Source of the DNA: Nocardia carnea | Lineage (GTDB): Bacteria; Actinomycetota; Actinomycetes; Mycobacteriales; Mycobacteriaceae | DNA: 64,000 bases | Reading direction: 5' to 3' | Assembly (NCBI RefSeq): GCF_029868855.1 | Contig: NZ_JARWOV010000063.1 | Span: forward strand, 1 to 64,000 | Shown: positions 8,317-17,031 of the stretch, one piece after another | How positions within the stretch are numbered: position 1 is the first letter of the stretch | How the letters are laid out: each line of letters starts with the position of its first letter | Translations under genes and position numbers: made by a program | The notes under the pieces: model-generated | Seen by the model: the letters and a program-made list of their open reading frames with translations, nothing else | Told to the model about the DNA's origin: nothing | The model's database searches: none

Positions 8317-9432
8317 TCACTCCTTTCCCAGGTCGAGCAGGCGGCGGGCGATGATATTGCGCTGGATCTCGGCGGTACCGCCGTAGATGGTCGCCGCGCG
8401 GGAATACAGGAATTCCGAGCGCCATTCGGAATCGGCGAGTTCGATCTCGCCGGGCAGCAGGTCGCGGGCGGTATCGAAGAGCTGCTGTTCGGCGGTGGCC
8501 AGCAGTACTTTGTCGATCGAAGTGTCCGGGCCCAATGCGGCGCCACCGGCCAGGCGCCGCTGGGTGATGCGGGAACGGCAGCGCACGGTGTGCAACGCCA
8601 GGTAGGCGGCACCGAGATCGGTATCGTCGGCGTCGGCGGTCTGGTCGAGGACGCGGTCGAGCCGGGTGAACAGATGCGCGATCCGATGCCAGAAGCAGGT
8701 GGACCGCTCGTAGGGCAGCAGATCCATCGCGACCCGCCAGCCGTCACCGGGCCGGCCCAGCATACGTGCCTCGTCGACCACCACGTCGTCGAAGTACACC
8801 TCGGCGAATTCGTCGACCCCGTGCATGGTGCGCAGCGGCCGGACGGTGATCCCCGGGGTGTCCATATCGACGAAGAACGCGGTGATCCCGTCGTGACCCG
8901 GGCCGGTGCGGGTCAGCAGCACACAGCGCGACGCGAACTGCGCGAGGCTGGTCCACACCTTCTGCCCGTTGATCACCCACCGGTCGCCGCGCTGTTCGGC
9001 ACGGGTGCGCAAGGAGGCCAGATCCGAACCGGAACCCGGTTCGGAGAAACCCTGGCACCACTGTTCGCTGCCGTCCAGCAGCCGGGGCACCATCTCGGCG
9101 GCCAACTCCGGGCGGGCGTAGGAAATCATCGTGGGGGCCAGCACCTCCACCATGGAATAGATCCCCGGTTCGGCCAGACCGCGGGTCGCGACCTCCTCGC
9201 CGAGCACCGCCCGCAGCAGCGCCGGTCCCCCCAGACCGCCCACGGACTCCGGCCACCCGTAGCGCATCCAGCCGGCGTCGAACAGCGCCCGCCGGACCCG
9301 GCCCAGCTGCGCGACCTGCGCGTCGAAACCGGGTTCGGGTCCGGGTGAGAGGTCGTTCTCGTCAAGCCAGGTGCGCACCCGCGACCGGAACTCCCCGATG
9401 TCAGCTGCCGCCTCCGGGCCTGACTCGCTCAT
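8317..9432 (-). CDS. Acyl-CoA dehydrogenase, catalytic alpha subunit
   Basis: A 371-residue ACAD. The start is the ATG in an ATGA overlap with the SnoaL stop. It shows CQGFSEPGSGSDLASLRTRA (FAD/substrate loop), RWVINGQKVWTS and the C-terminal IYGGTAEIQRNII with the catalytic Glu. It introduces a 2,3-double bond into an acyl-CoA and passes electrons to ETF. Paired with the Glu-less ACAD directly downstream. The context (Rieske oxygenase, amidohydrolase, SnoaL) suggests a cyclic or bulky acyl-CoA, but this is inference. Confidence 0.9.
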   Translation of the reverse strand: MSESGPEAAADIGEFRSRVRTWLDENDLSPGPEPGFDAQVAQLGRVRRALFDAGWMRYGWPESVGGLGGPALLRAVLGEEVATRGLAEPGIYSMVEVLAPTMISYARPELAAEMVPRLLDGSEQWCQGFSEPGSGSDLASLRTRAEQRGDRWVINGQKVWTSLAQFASRCVLLTRTGPGHDGITAFFVDMDTPGITVRPLRTMHGVDEFAEVYFDDVVVDEARMLGRPGDGWRVAMDLLPYERSTCFWHRIAHLFTRLDRVLDQTADADDTDLGAAYLALHTVRCRSRITQRRLAGGAALGPDTSIDKVLLATAEQQLFDTARDLLPGEIELADSEWRSEFLYSRAATIYGGTAEIQRNIIARRLLDLGKE

Positions 9433-9845
9433 GCCGACGGCCGCTCGAAGGCGTGTGGGATCCCGGAGTCGTGGATACCGCTGCGCCGGATGAACGTCAT
9501 CGCGCGGGTGGCCAGGCGCCAGCCCTTGTCGGTGCGGCGGTAGGTATCGGTGTAGTACCCGATCCGCATATCGTGGGTCGACTGCTCCACGAAACACAGG
9601 GGCTGTGTACCGGTTCCGGTATCGCCGTCCAGTTCGATCAGCGGGGTGCCCGTGAGGAACAGGCCCTTCGGCGCGGCATCGACGAGTTCGGGGAACACGT
9701 CGAGGGTGTAGGTGTCGCCGAACGCGCTGTAGCTGCCGTCGGGGGTGAATACGCCGATCAGTCCGTCGATATCGCCCTTGGTGATGGTCACCGTGTAGCG
9801 GGCGAGCAACTGCTGGATTTCGATCAGGTCATCGATTGCCGCCAT
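9429..9845 (-). CDS. SnoaL-like / NTF2-fold protein
   Basis: A 138-residue protein: AIDDLIEIQQLLARYTVTIT (first helix), GLIGVFTPDGSYSAFGD (the typical acidic FxPDG turn) and a C-terminal YRRTDKGWRLATRAMTFIRR. It matches SnoaL_4-type proteins that accompany ring-hydroxylating oxygenases and steroid or aromatic catabolic clusters. Starts inside the last 17 bp of the amidohydrolase gene and ends in an ATGA overlap with the ACAD alpha gene, so translation is coupled on both sides. Confidence 0.82.
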   Translation of the reverse strand: MAAIDDLIEIQQLLARYTVTITKGDIDGLIGVFTPDGSYSAFGDTYTLDVFPELVDAAPKGLFLTGTPLIELDGDTGTGTQPLCFVEQSTHDMRIGYYTDTYRRTDKGWRLATRAMTFIRRSGIHDSGIPHAFERPSA

Positions 9846-11043
9846 AGACCTTTCCGCCTTTCATCACGAACCGCACCTGCTGGGTGACGGTGATATCGGC
9901 CAGGGGATCGCCGGGCACCCCGATCACATCGGCGAGCAGTCCCTCGGCGAGCCGGCCGCGGTCGGTGACCTGGATGAGCTCGGCGGCGACGACAGTCGCC
10001 GCGCGCAGCACCGACAGTGGGTCGAGTCCCCGCTCGACCAGGGCCACCAGTTCGTCGGCATTGCGGCCGTGCGGGATCGCCGGTGCGTCGGTGCCGACGG
10101 CGATCTTCACGCCCGCGTCGAAGGCGGCCTTCACCGAGGTCCGGGCACGCGGGAACATCTCGGCTGCCTTGGCCTGCAGTTCCGGTGCCGCCTTGGAGAC
10201 ATCCATGGCATCCGCCAGGCGCGTGGTCGGCACCATATAGGTGCCTTCCCGAACCATGAGGTCGATGGCTTCGTCGTCGATCAGGAAACCGTGTTCGATA
10301 CAGTCGATTCCGGCTCCGACCGCCTCCTTCACCGCCTCCGCGCCGTGGGTGTGCGCGGCCACCCGCAGGCCTCGGCGATGCGCCTCGTCGACGATCGCCC
10401 GCAGTTCCTCGGTCGAATAGTGTTGTGCGCCCGGCGCCCCTGTCAGCGACATGACGCCACCGGATACGCAGACCTTGATCAGCTGGGCGCCGTGTTTGAT
10501 CTGGTATCGCACCGCTTTGCGTACCTCGTCGACACCGTTGGCGATGCCTTCTTCGAGGGTCAGCTTCAGCACATCGGGGGCGAAGGCCGAGAACATGGTG
10601 GGATCGAGATGTCCGCCGGTGGGGGTGATGGCATGACCCGCCGGCACGATACGGGGCCCGTCGATCCAGCCGGCGTCGATGGCCTTACCGAGCGCGACAT
10701 CCAGCAGATATCCGCCGGTTTTGACGAACAGGCCCAGGTTGCGCACGGTGGTGAACCCGGCGCGCAGGGTGCGCCGGGCATTACCGACCGCGCGCAGCAT
10801 CCGCAGCGGCGGGTCGTCCTGGACCGAGGAGCTCAGCCCGGTTTCGCCCCGGCCGCCCATCAGGAGGTTGACCTCCATATCCATCAACCCCGGCAGGAGG
10901 ACGAGATCACCGAGATCGATGACCTCCCCTTCCGGTTCCCCGCCGATGCCGACGATCCGGTCCCCGTCGACACGCAGGACGCCGGGCCGGATGATTTCGC
11001 CGGAGTCCACATCGAGCAGCCCGGCGGCCCGCAGTGTCAGCAT
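9829..11043 (-). CDS. Amidohydrolase-superfamily protein with altered first metal motif
   Basis: A 404-residue imidazolonepropionase/prolidase-like amidohydrolase. Visible metal-site elements are the lysine of AQLIKVCVSGG, VAAHTHG, CIEHGF and VGTDAP. The usual first motif His-x-His after PGL-x-D is PGLMDMEVNL (Glu57, Asn59), so two zinc ligands are missing. Family members hydrolyse amides, lactams or lactones; the altered site may mean a mononuclear metal centre or a changed reaction. Its place after a Rieske oxygenase suggests a role in opening an oxidised ring, which is inference. Confidence 0.85.
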   Translation of the reverse strand: MLTLRAAGLLDVDSGEIIRPGVLRVDGDRIVGIGGEPEGEVIDLGDLVLLPGLMDMEVNLLMGGRGETGLSSSVQDDPPLRMLRAVGNARRTLRAGFTTVRNLGLFVKTGGYLLDVALGKAIDAGWIDGPRIVPAGHAITPTGGHLDPTMFSAFAPDVLKLTLEEGIANGVDEVRKAVRYQIKHGAQLIKVCVSGGVMSLTGAPGAQHYSTEELRAIVDEAHRRGLRVAAHTHGAEAVKEAVGAGIDCIEHGFLIDDEAIDLMVREGTYMVPTTRLADAMDVSKAAPELQAKAAEMFPRARTSVKAAFDAGVKIAVGTDAPAIPHGRNADELVALVERGLDPLSVLRAATVVAAELIQVTDRGRLAEGLLADVIGVPGDPLADITVTQQVRFVMKGGKVYGGNR

Positions 11044-11045
11044 GG

Positions 11046-11393
11046 CTACACCACCGGTTCGCGCACGATATCCAGATAGGCCGCGCCGCTGTCGGGCACC
11101 CGCGGCTGCTTCCAGACCTCCACCGGGAACGAGGCCATCACCAGCGATTGCATCAGATGGAACAGGTTCCGGGCTTCGTCGGGCAGATCGTCGAGGTCGA
11201 ACCGGTCGCAGTAGGCGATGGCATCCTCGAGGCGTGCCATCCCGGCGTCGTAGAAGGCCTGCATCTCCGGCATCGTGGAGGCCAGCCGTTTGGCGTACCG
11301 TTCGGGTTCGGTGGGCAGGATCCAGTCCGCGAACTGTGCCAGATCGGCGAATTCGGCGGGCAGTGCCTTCGACTCGTTGTCAGCGGTTGCCAT
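11046..11393 (-). CDS. Hypothetical 115-residue protein coupled to the Rieske oxygenase
   Basis: No family recognised. The sequence is acidic and predicted helical (FADLAQFADWILPTEPERYA, MQAFYDAGMARLEDAIAYCD) with a conserved-looking end FPVEVWKQPRVP. It has no signal peptide or membrane segment. It starts within the last 14 bp of the Rieske alpha-subunit gene and stops 2 bp before the amidohydrolase, so it is translated with them. It may be a small accessory subunit or chaperone of the oxygenase; its fold does not look like the NTF2-type oxygenase beta subunit. Confidence 0.75.
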   Translation of the reverse strand: MATADNESKALPAEFADLAQFADWILPTEPERYAKRLASTMPEMQAFYDAGMARLEDAIAYCDRFDLDDLPDEARNLFHLMQSLVMASFPVEVWKQPRVPDSGAAYLDIVREPVV

Positions 11394-12645
11394 TGCGGTA
11401 TTCCTCGACTTTCTTCTGGGCGGTCTTGTGCAGGTGGCGCAGGAGGATCTCCTGGTCGTTGAGCGGGAAATCGGTCACCGTGCGGGTCGCGATCATCGTC
11501 TGGGTGGCCTCGAGGGTGTTCGCGTCCTGCAGCGCGTACTCCTTGAAGGTCACCCCGGCCAGCTCCTGGGCCAGCCGCTCCCGCGCCGTCTTTGCGGGCA
11601 CGAAATACAGATTGGCCTCGAAGGTGTGCCGGTTCACCGCGGTCGGCCAGTAGTGGTAGGTCAGATACCAGCCCGGTGCCCAGAACAGCAGCGAGAAGTT
11701 CGGCCAGATCTCGAACTCGTCCACACCCCAGGCCCGGTGGCCGGCGGGATTGATCCCCACGGGCAGCGGGTCCAGGCCCTCGATATCGGGGCGGTCCCAG
11801 GGGCCGAACAGGCCGCTGCGCAGGACGCGCTCGATCGGTTTGACCATGTTCAGGTCCTTGGGCGGAGCCATCCCGCCCCACGAGGAGATCATCGAATGCG
11901 GCGGCTGCAGTTCGTAGTGCAGCGCCTCGTAGCCGTAACCGGCCAGCTTGTCGGCCTCGTCCTTGACCGCCTGCTTCATATGCAGGATCGGCGCATGATA
12001 GAACTCGGCGAACGCGTCGATGAACAGTTTCCAGTTGCTGCCGACCTCGGCCTTGTAACTGAACACCTCGGTCATCTCGTGGAACGGATAACCTTCCAAG
12101 CCCTTGATCATCGGGCCCAGGAAAGTGGTCAGGGGTTCCGCGTCGTGGTCGAGGTTGATGAAGATGAACCCTTCCCACACCTCGCAGCGCACATCCTTGA
12201 GTCCGTAGTCGGCGCGGTCGAGGCCGAAGAATTCCTTCTCCTGCTGGACGAAGGTCAGCTCGCCCTCGAGGCTGTAGCGCCAGGCGTGGTATTTGCAGGT
12301 GAACTGTTTGCAGAAGCCCGAGGTCTCCTCGTTCGGGTAATCGTCCCAGACGAGTTTGTTGCCGCGGTGGCGGCAGACGTTGTGGTAGGCGTGGATCTGG
12401 TCGTCGTTACCGCGGACGATGATCAGCGAGGTGCCGGCGGCGGAGAGTTCCTTGGTGAAGTAGCTGCCCTTACGCGGCAGCCGTTCCACCCGGCCGACAT
12501 TGAGCCAGGTCCGCTTGAAGATGGCTTCGCGCTCGTCTTCGTAGAACTGCGGATCGATGGAATCGGAGTAGTCGACCGGCTCGGTACCCAGATCGGGGTA
12601 GTGTTCGGTCCAGCTACCCGCTGCCGGTTTGTTGAAGTGTGCCAA
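11380..12645 (-). CDS. Rieske non-heme iron oxygenase, alpha subunit
   Basis: A 421-residue aromatic-ring-hydroxylating-type oxygenase. The Rieske [2Fe-2S] ligands are Cys91-x-His93 and Cys117-x2-His120, with a longer spacer than usual between the pairs. The mononuclear iron motif is EFYHAPILH (His217, His222). It should insert oxygen into a substrate using electrons from a separate reductase, and no ferredoxin or reductase gene is in the window. TTG was chosen as start: it follows the CMD stop by 4 bp with an AGAGG site, whereas the upstream ATG at 12699 would overlap CMD by 50 bp. No oxygenase beta subunit is seen. Confidence 0.88.
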   Translation of the reverse strand: MAHFNKPAAGSWTEHYPDLGTEPVDYSDSIDPQFYEDEREAIFKRTWLNVGRVERLPRKGSYFTKELSAAGTSLIIVRGNDDQIHAYHNVCRHRGNKLVWDDYPNEETSGFCKQFTCKYHAWRYSLEGELTFVQQEKEFFGLDRADYGLKDVRCEVWEGFIFINLDHDAEPLTTFLGPMIKGLEGYPFHEMTEVFSYKAEVGSNWKLFIDAFAEFYHAPILHMKQAVKDEADKLAGYGYEALHYELQPPHSMISSWGGMAPPKDLNMVKPIERVLRSGLFGPWDRPDIEGLDPLPVGINPAGHRAWGVDEFEIWPNFSLLFWAPGWYLTYHYWPTAVNRHTFEANLYFVPAKTARERLAQELAGVTFKEYALQDANTLEATQTMIATRTVTDFPLNDQEILLRHLHKTAQKKVEEYRNGNR

Positions 12646-12649
12646 GGGA

Positions 12650-13180
12650 TTACCTCTCGTACTCGGATCGGATGCCGAAGGTGTTGAAGGCTGCGGCAAG
12701 CGTGTTGTAGGTGCCGATGGTGAAGATCAGATCCATCCGCTGTTGCTCGTCGAGATGGGCACACAGTCCGTCCCAGGTGGCGTCGGACAGGTTCGATTTC
12801 TCGTCGAGCTCGTCGACAGTGCGCAGGATCAGCTGGTCGACCACGTCGGTGGCCTCGCCCCGGGCGACCCCGGCGATCTCGTCGGCGGTGATCCCCTCCG
12901 CGAGCGCGGCTTCGCGATGGTGGTTCCACTCGTAGACGCAGTCCCGCAGGTGCGCGACGCGCAGGATGGCGATTTCGCGCAGCCGGGCCGGTAGCGACGA
13001 CCGGAACAGCAGGTGGACGTTCAGGGTGAGGAACGCCTTGGTCAGCGCGGGGTGCCGGACGAGTGTCGACAGGGCGTTGCTCGCCTTCTCCGGGTTGCGC
13101 AGCCGGCGCGGCAGCATGACCCGCAGCGCCTCGTCGACGTCCTCGTCCCACCGGTCCGCGGGCAACGGCGGTACTCGCAT
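12650..13180 (-). CDS. Carboxymuconolactone decarboxylase (CMD/AhpD-like) family protein
   Basis: A 176-residue protein with the CMD/AhpD core: LPARLREIAILRVAHLRDCV followed by YEWNHHREAALAEGI. It has a single Cys (Cys81) with His87/His88, not the Cys-x2-Cys pair of the peroxidase AhpD, so it resembles decarboxylase/hydrolase-type members. The ATG at 13180 has an AGGAGG site; an upstream in-frame ATG would lie across the operator. First gene of a seven-gene operon. A motif-1 palindrome ends 16 bp before the start, where a bound repressor would block transcription. Confidence 0.85.
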   Translation of the reverse strand: MRVPPLPADRWDEDVDEALRVMLPRRLRNPEKASNALSTLVRHPALTKAFLTLNVHLLFRSSLPARLREIAILRVAHLRDCVYEWNHHREAALAEGITADEIAGVARGEATDVVDQLILRTVDELDEKSNLSDATWDGLCAHLDEQQRMDLIFTIGTYNTLAAAFNTFGIRSEYER

Positions 13181-13196
13181 CGCGCCTCCTCTCGAT

Positions 13197-13211
13197 GAGA
13201 ATGGTATTCTC
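13197..13211. promoter_or_regulatory. Motif-1 operator of the CMD/Rieske operon
   Basis: GAGAATGGTATTCTC has perfect 6-bp arms, sits immediately upstream of the CMD ribosome site and is nearly identical to the copy at 3625. It probably overlaps the -10 region or transcription start. Confidence 0.7.
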
Positions 13212-13524
13212 GCTTTCGGATAACAGGTTTCCATGAGGCGGCCGGATAGTCAACGCGAAGGTGTATTTACAGGTGGTGAGCCTGCCGCCGCGGCCTCCGC
13301 GGCCGGTGGTGTCGGGATGGGATGCGGTTGCCTGCATGGATGCGTACCCAAAAACAGGATATTGATTCTCGATAAGTGAGAAGCTAGTTTTCATTCACCG
13401 AGAGCTGGGTACATGGTCGATCGGCCGGAGTGTCCGAACGCGAACTCGGTGTATGGGCGGGCCCGCTTTTCCTCGCCCGATCACGATCGGCTGACCGATG
13501 GGGGTCAGCGCAGAAAGGACAATC
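13212..13524. other. Divergent promoter region between the Rieske operon and importer 1
   Basis: About 310 bp with no supportable gene. The central part, around 13350-13400, is AT-richer than its surroundings and contains degenerate motif-1 half-sites. It should hold the plus-strand promoter for the importer. Confidence 0.55.
13378..13392. promoter_or_regulatory. Degenerate motif-1 copy towards importer 1
   Basis: GAGAAGCTAGTTTTC keeps GAGAA and TTxTC in the same geometry as the strong copies with one mismatch in the arms. An ATTCTC half-site lies 8 bp upstream. It may let the same regulator act on the importer operon; weaker support than the other copies. Confidence 0.4.
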
Positions 13525-14898
13525 GTGAGACCGAAGCGAATAGCCGCCGCCCTGCTCGCCGTGGCGTTACTGGCTGCCGCCGGCTGCTCGGGCCGCAGCG
13601 GCAGCGAAACCGAGAACTCGTCCTCCGGCGATACCGTGGTCGCCGATTTCGGCGATCTGAGCGGGGTCTGCCAGGACGGGGACGCCTCCGGTGCCCCCAC
13701 TCAGGGCGTCACCGACAGCGAGATCACCGTCGGTGTGTTCAGCGATGTCGGCTACTCCAAGAACCCCGAATTCGTCGACGCCGCCAAGGTCTTCACCTCC
13801 TGGTGCAACGCGGCCGGCGGTATCAACGGGCGCACCCTCACCACCGAGGTCCACGATTCCAAGCTGATGGCCGTACGCCAGAAGATGGTGGAAGCCTGTC
13901 GTACCGATTTCGCGCTGGTCGGCGGTGGCTCCGGGCTCGACGGGCTCGGGGTGAAGGAACGGCTGGAATGCACCCTCCCGGACTTTCCCGCGCAGGTATC
14001 CCAGCAGCAGAATCTCGGCACCGATCTGCAGGTGATCGCCTCGCAGAGCACCTACGCCCACTACGACCCCTACAACGCCTCGCGCCAGTGGCTCACCAAG
14101 GAGGCGTACCCGCAGTCGGCCGGCGCCATCGGAATCATCAACGGCGACTCTCCGGTGACCAAGGTCCTCGGCGCCAAGGCCGTCGAATCACTGGAGGCCA
14201 TGGGCGCGAAGGTCATCTACAACGAGTTGTACCCGGTGGGCGGCGTCACCGATTGGACGCCGTACGCGCAGGCCATCAAGAACAGCGGAGTCCGCGGACT
14301 GATCTGGCTCGGCGAGGACGGCCCGCTGGCCAAGCTCGAGGAGAAGCTGACCTCGATGGACTACAAGCTGGACTGGATCGACCCCACCAACAACGCGTTC
14401 CAACCCGACTACATCGAACTCCTGGGCCGTTCGGCGGGTTTCCAGAACAACATCGTGGACCTCGGCGGTGTGGTGCCACTGCAGCTGGCCGCCGAATCCC
14501 CGGCCATGCAACAGTTGCAGGACCTGTACGAGCAGTACGCCCCGGATGCGGAGATCTCCCTGCCCGCCACCCGTGCGTTCTCGGCCTGGCTGCTGTTCGC
14601 CAAAGCGGCGAGTGCGTGCGGATCCGAGCTCACCAGGACCTGCGTGGTGGAAACGGCGAAGAAGGAAACCGAGTGGACCGGCGGCGGATTGCACAGTCCG
14701 AACGATCTGTCGGCGGAGGACCCGGCACCGTCGTGCTTCAACGCCATGCGGGCCACCCCCGAGGGCTGGCAGCCGGCCGAATTCGGCGCGAACGACGGCT
14801 TGTTCCGCTGTGGTACTCCGCCCTACCGTTACACCGGTGACTACGGTGAGCCGCTGACGCTGGCCGATGTGGGCAAGACCATGGCGGACGTCGAGTAA
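13525..14898 (+). CDS. ABC transporter substrate-binding lipoprotein, LivK-like (importer 1)
   Basis: A 457-residue periplasmic-binding-fold (Leu/Ile/Val-type) protein. The GTG start follows an AAAGGA site and gives a clean lipoprotein signal peptide with lipobox AAGC (Cys21); the ATG 27 bp upstream was rejected because it would put extra residues before the signal. After a Ser-rich linker come ITVGVFSDVGYSKNPEF, CNAAGGINGR and DFALVGGGSG, typical of the family. It captures a small ligand outside the membrane for the downstream permease. The ligand is probably a catabolic substrate, not an amino acid, judging from the island. Confidence 0.88.
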   Translation: MRPKRIAAALLAVALLAAAGCSGRSGSETENSSSGDTVVADFGDLSGVCQDGDASGAPTQGVTDSEITVGVFSDVGYSKNPEFVDAAKVFTSWCNAAGGINGRTLTTEVHDSKLMAVRQKMVEACRTDFALVGGGSGLDGLGVKERLECTLPDFPAQVSQQQNLGTDLQVIASQSTYAHYDPYNASRQWLTKEAYPQSAGAIGIINGDSPVTKVLGAKAVESLEAMGAKVIYNELYPVGGVTDWTPYAQAIKNSGVRGLIWLGEDGPLAKLEEKLTSMDYKLDWIDPTNNAFQPDYIELLGRSAGFQNNIVDLGGVVPLQLAAESPAMQQLQDLYEQYAPDAEISLPATRAFSAWLLFAKAASACGSELTRTCVVETAKKETEWTGGGLHSPNDLSAEDPAPSCFNAMRATPEGWQPAEFGANDGLFRCGTPPYRYTGDYGEPLTLADVGKTMADVE

Positions 14899-14904
14899 CC
14901 GGCC

Positions 14905-17031
14905 ATGGATCAATTCCTCGCCTTCGGGATCGTCGGGCTGAGCACCGCGGCCGTCTACGCCGTCATCGGCAGCGGTCTGGTGCTCACCCATACGACCACC
15001 GGAATCTTCAATTTCGCGCACGGCGCGGCCGGGATGATGGCGGCCTTCTCCTACTGGCAGCTCACCGCCGGCTGGGGTGTGCCGGTACCCGTCGCACTGG
15101 CGATCGTGCTGCTCGTGCTGGCGCCGCTGTCCGGCCTGCTCGTCGAACGGGCGCTGCGGGCCGTGCAGGGATTGGGTGACGCGGAAAAACTGGTCATGAC
15201 GGTCGCGCTGCTCAGCGGTCTCATCGCCACCGCTCGCTGGATCTGGGATCCGATGCAGGCACGCACGCTGCCCACCTTCTTCGCCGATGCCGAACCGATC
15301 CGGCTGGGTGCCGCCACCGTCACCTGGCATCAGGCCCTGACCATGCTGGTGGCGATCGCGGTCGCGGTGGCGCTGCGGGTGCTGCTGTTCAACACCCGTA
15401 CGGGTGCGGAGATGCGGGCCACCGTCGACGACCGGGCTCTCGCCGGGCTGACCGGTGCCGATCCGGTGCGCGCCAATCGGGTCGCCTGGATCCTGGGTAT
15501 CGAATTGGCCGCGGTGGGCGGCATTCTCATCGCACCCACGGTCTCGCTGGATGCCGCGACGCTGTCGCTGCTGATCGTCAGTGCCTACACCGCGGCGATC
15601 TTCGGGCGGTTGCGCAGCCTGCCGATGACCTTTCTCGGCGCGGTCGTGGTCGGTCTGATGGAGAGCTACCTGACCGGGTATCTGCCGCAGAACGAATACC
15701 TGCCGGGCCTGCGGCTGGCCGCGCCGGCACTGCTGCTGTTCGCGGCGCTGCTGTTGTTCCCGCACGGGCGGTTGCGCGGTCGCGACCGCAAACTCAGCCC
15801 GGTGCCCACACCCTCGCGCGGCGGTGCGGTGTTCTTCGCGGTGGTGATCGTGATACTCGGCCTGATGGTCGCGACCACGCTCGGGGAGAGCGATCTCATC
15901 GCCTACGGGCCGATGTTCGCCTTCGGTGTCATCGCGCTGTCGTTCGTGCCGCTGTCCGGGTACGCCGGGCAGATCTCGTTGTGCCAGCTGAGCATGGCGG
16001 GGATCGGGGCGATCGCCTACGGGCAACTCGCACCCGACGGTGAACTGTGGGGTCTGCTCGCGGCCGTGGTGATCGCGGCGCTGGCCGGTACCTTGATCGC
16101 GCTGCCCGCGCTGCGCCTGTCCGGTGTGTATCTGGCGCTGGGAACGGCGGCCTTCGCAGTGGTACTCGATCGGTGGATCTTCACCCTGCCGTCGTTCGAG
16201 ATCGCGGGCGTGCAGATCTCGTTCTTCGATCAGGGTTCGGTCGAGGTGTACGGACCGAACCTGTTCGGGCTGCGGCTCGACACCGCCGAGAGCATCACCG
16301 TTTTCGCGGCGGTCTGCCTGGCGGTGGCCACGCTCGGCGTCGCGGCATTGCGGCGCGGGCGGTTCGGCCGCCGGCTCATCGCGTTACGCGACAGCGAAGC
16401 CGCCTACGCCACCCTCGGCGGAAACCTGCTGCGGGCCAAGGTGGCGGTTTTCGCGCTGAGCGCCGGACTGGCCGGACTCGGTGGCGCGCTGTTCGGGATG
16501 CAGATGGGCTCGATCACCCCCGAACAGTTCAATTTCGTGGCCGGTCTGCCGATCTTCCTGGTGGCTGTCTTCGCCGGGCTCGGTGCCCTCGGTAACGGGC
16601 TGTTCGTGGGTGTCGCGCTCTACGGGCCGATGCTGGCGATCCCGGTGCTGTTCCCCTCGACCGAGAACCTCGTCCACGTGCTCCCGGCGCTGGCCGGTAT
16701 CGCCTTCGGTGGTGGTGTGGTGAGCCACGGGGCGGTCGCCCGCATCCGGGAGGGATTCGAGGCGGCGATCCGCAATCGGGGGACGCTGGTGCTGATGGTC
16801 GCCGTACCGGTGGCGCTGTGGCTGGTGCGGCTGGCCGGTGTGATCGACGGCTGGATGTTCTTCTGGGGCTCGGTCCTGGCGGTGTTCGCGATCCGGATAT
16901 GGGCGAACAACCGGGAACAGCGCGCCGCCGCGGGCGAACCCGATGTGCCCGTCGAATGGTGGGGCGTGAAACGGCCGTGGCGGCCGGCGGACAAGGAGGT
17001 GCTCGATCATGCCATCGCTGCTGGACGTTAG
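14905..17031 (+). CDS. Fused branched-chain-type ABC permease (LivH-LivM fusion)
   Basis: A 708-residue integral membrane protein combining both Liv permeases. Residues 1 to about 285 are LivH-like (THTTTGIFNFAHGAAGMMAA near the start). A short polar linker (RLRGRDRKLSP) follows, then a LivM-like half with LSGYAGQISLCQLSMAGIGA and the EAA-like coupling loop RDSEAAYATLGGN. About 100 extra residues at the C-terminus add two membrane helices and a polar tail. It forms the channel of importer 1. Begins 6 bp after the binding protein and overlaps the ATPase gene by 23 bp. Confidence 0.9.
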   Translation: MDQFLAFGIVGLSTAAVYAVIGSGLVLTHTTTGIFNFAHGAAGMMAAFSYWQLTAGWGVPVPVALAIVLLVLAPLSGLLVERALRAVQGLGDAEKLVMTVALLSGLIATARWIWDPMQARTLPTFFADAEPIRLGAATVTWHQALTMLVAIAVAVALRVLLFNTRTGAEMRATVDDRALAGLTGADPVRANRVAWILGIELAAVGGILIAPTVSLDAATLSLLIVSAYTAAIFGRLRSLPMTFLGAVVVGLMESYLTGYLPQNEYLPGLRLAAPALLLFAALLLFPHGRLRGRDRKLSPVPTPSRGGAVFFAVVIVILGLMVATTLGESDLIAYGPMFAFGVIALSFVPLSGYAGQISLCQLSMAGIGAIAYGQLAPDGELWGLLAAVVIAALAGTLIALPALRLSGVYLALGTAAFAVVLDRWIFTLPSFEIAGVQISFFDQGSVEVYGPNLFGLRLDTAESITVFAAVCLAVATLGVAALRRGRFGRRLIALRDSEAAYATLGGNLLRAKVAVFALSAGLAGLGGALFGMQMGSITPEQFNFVAGLPIFLVAVFAGLGALGNGLFVGVALYGPMLAIPVLFPSTENLVHVLPALAGIAFGGGVVSHGAVARIREGFEAAIRNRGTLVLMVAVPVALWLVRLAGVIDGWMFFWGSVLAVFAIRIWANNREQRAAAGEPDVPVEWWGVKRPWRPADKEVLDHAIAAGR

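Noticed and set aside
11275..12687. 470-codon plus-strand frame opposite the Rieske gene
   Set aside because: The minus-strand Rieske ligands are unmistakable; the plus frame is an antisense shadow.
14188..16026. 612-codon open frame on the minus strand opposite the binding-protein and permease genes
   Set aside because: Arg/Gln/His-rich composition typical of antisense frames in high-GC DNA; the plus-strand genes have clear domains and coupled starts.
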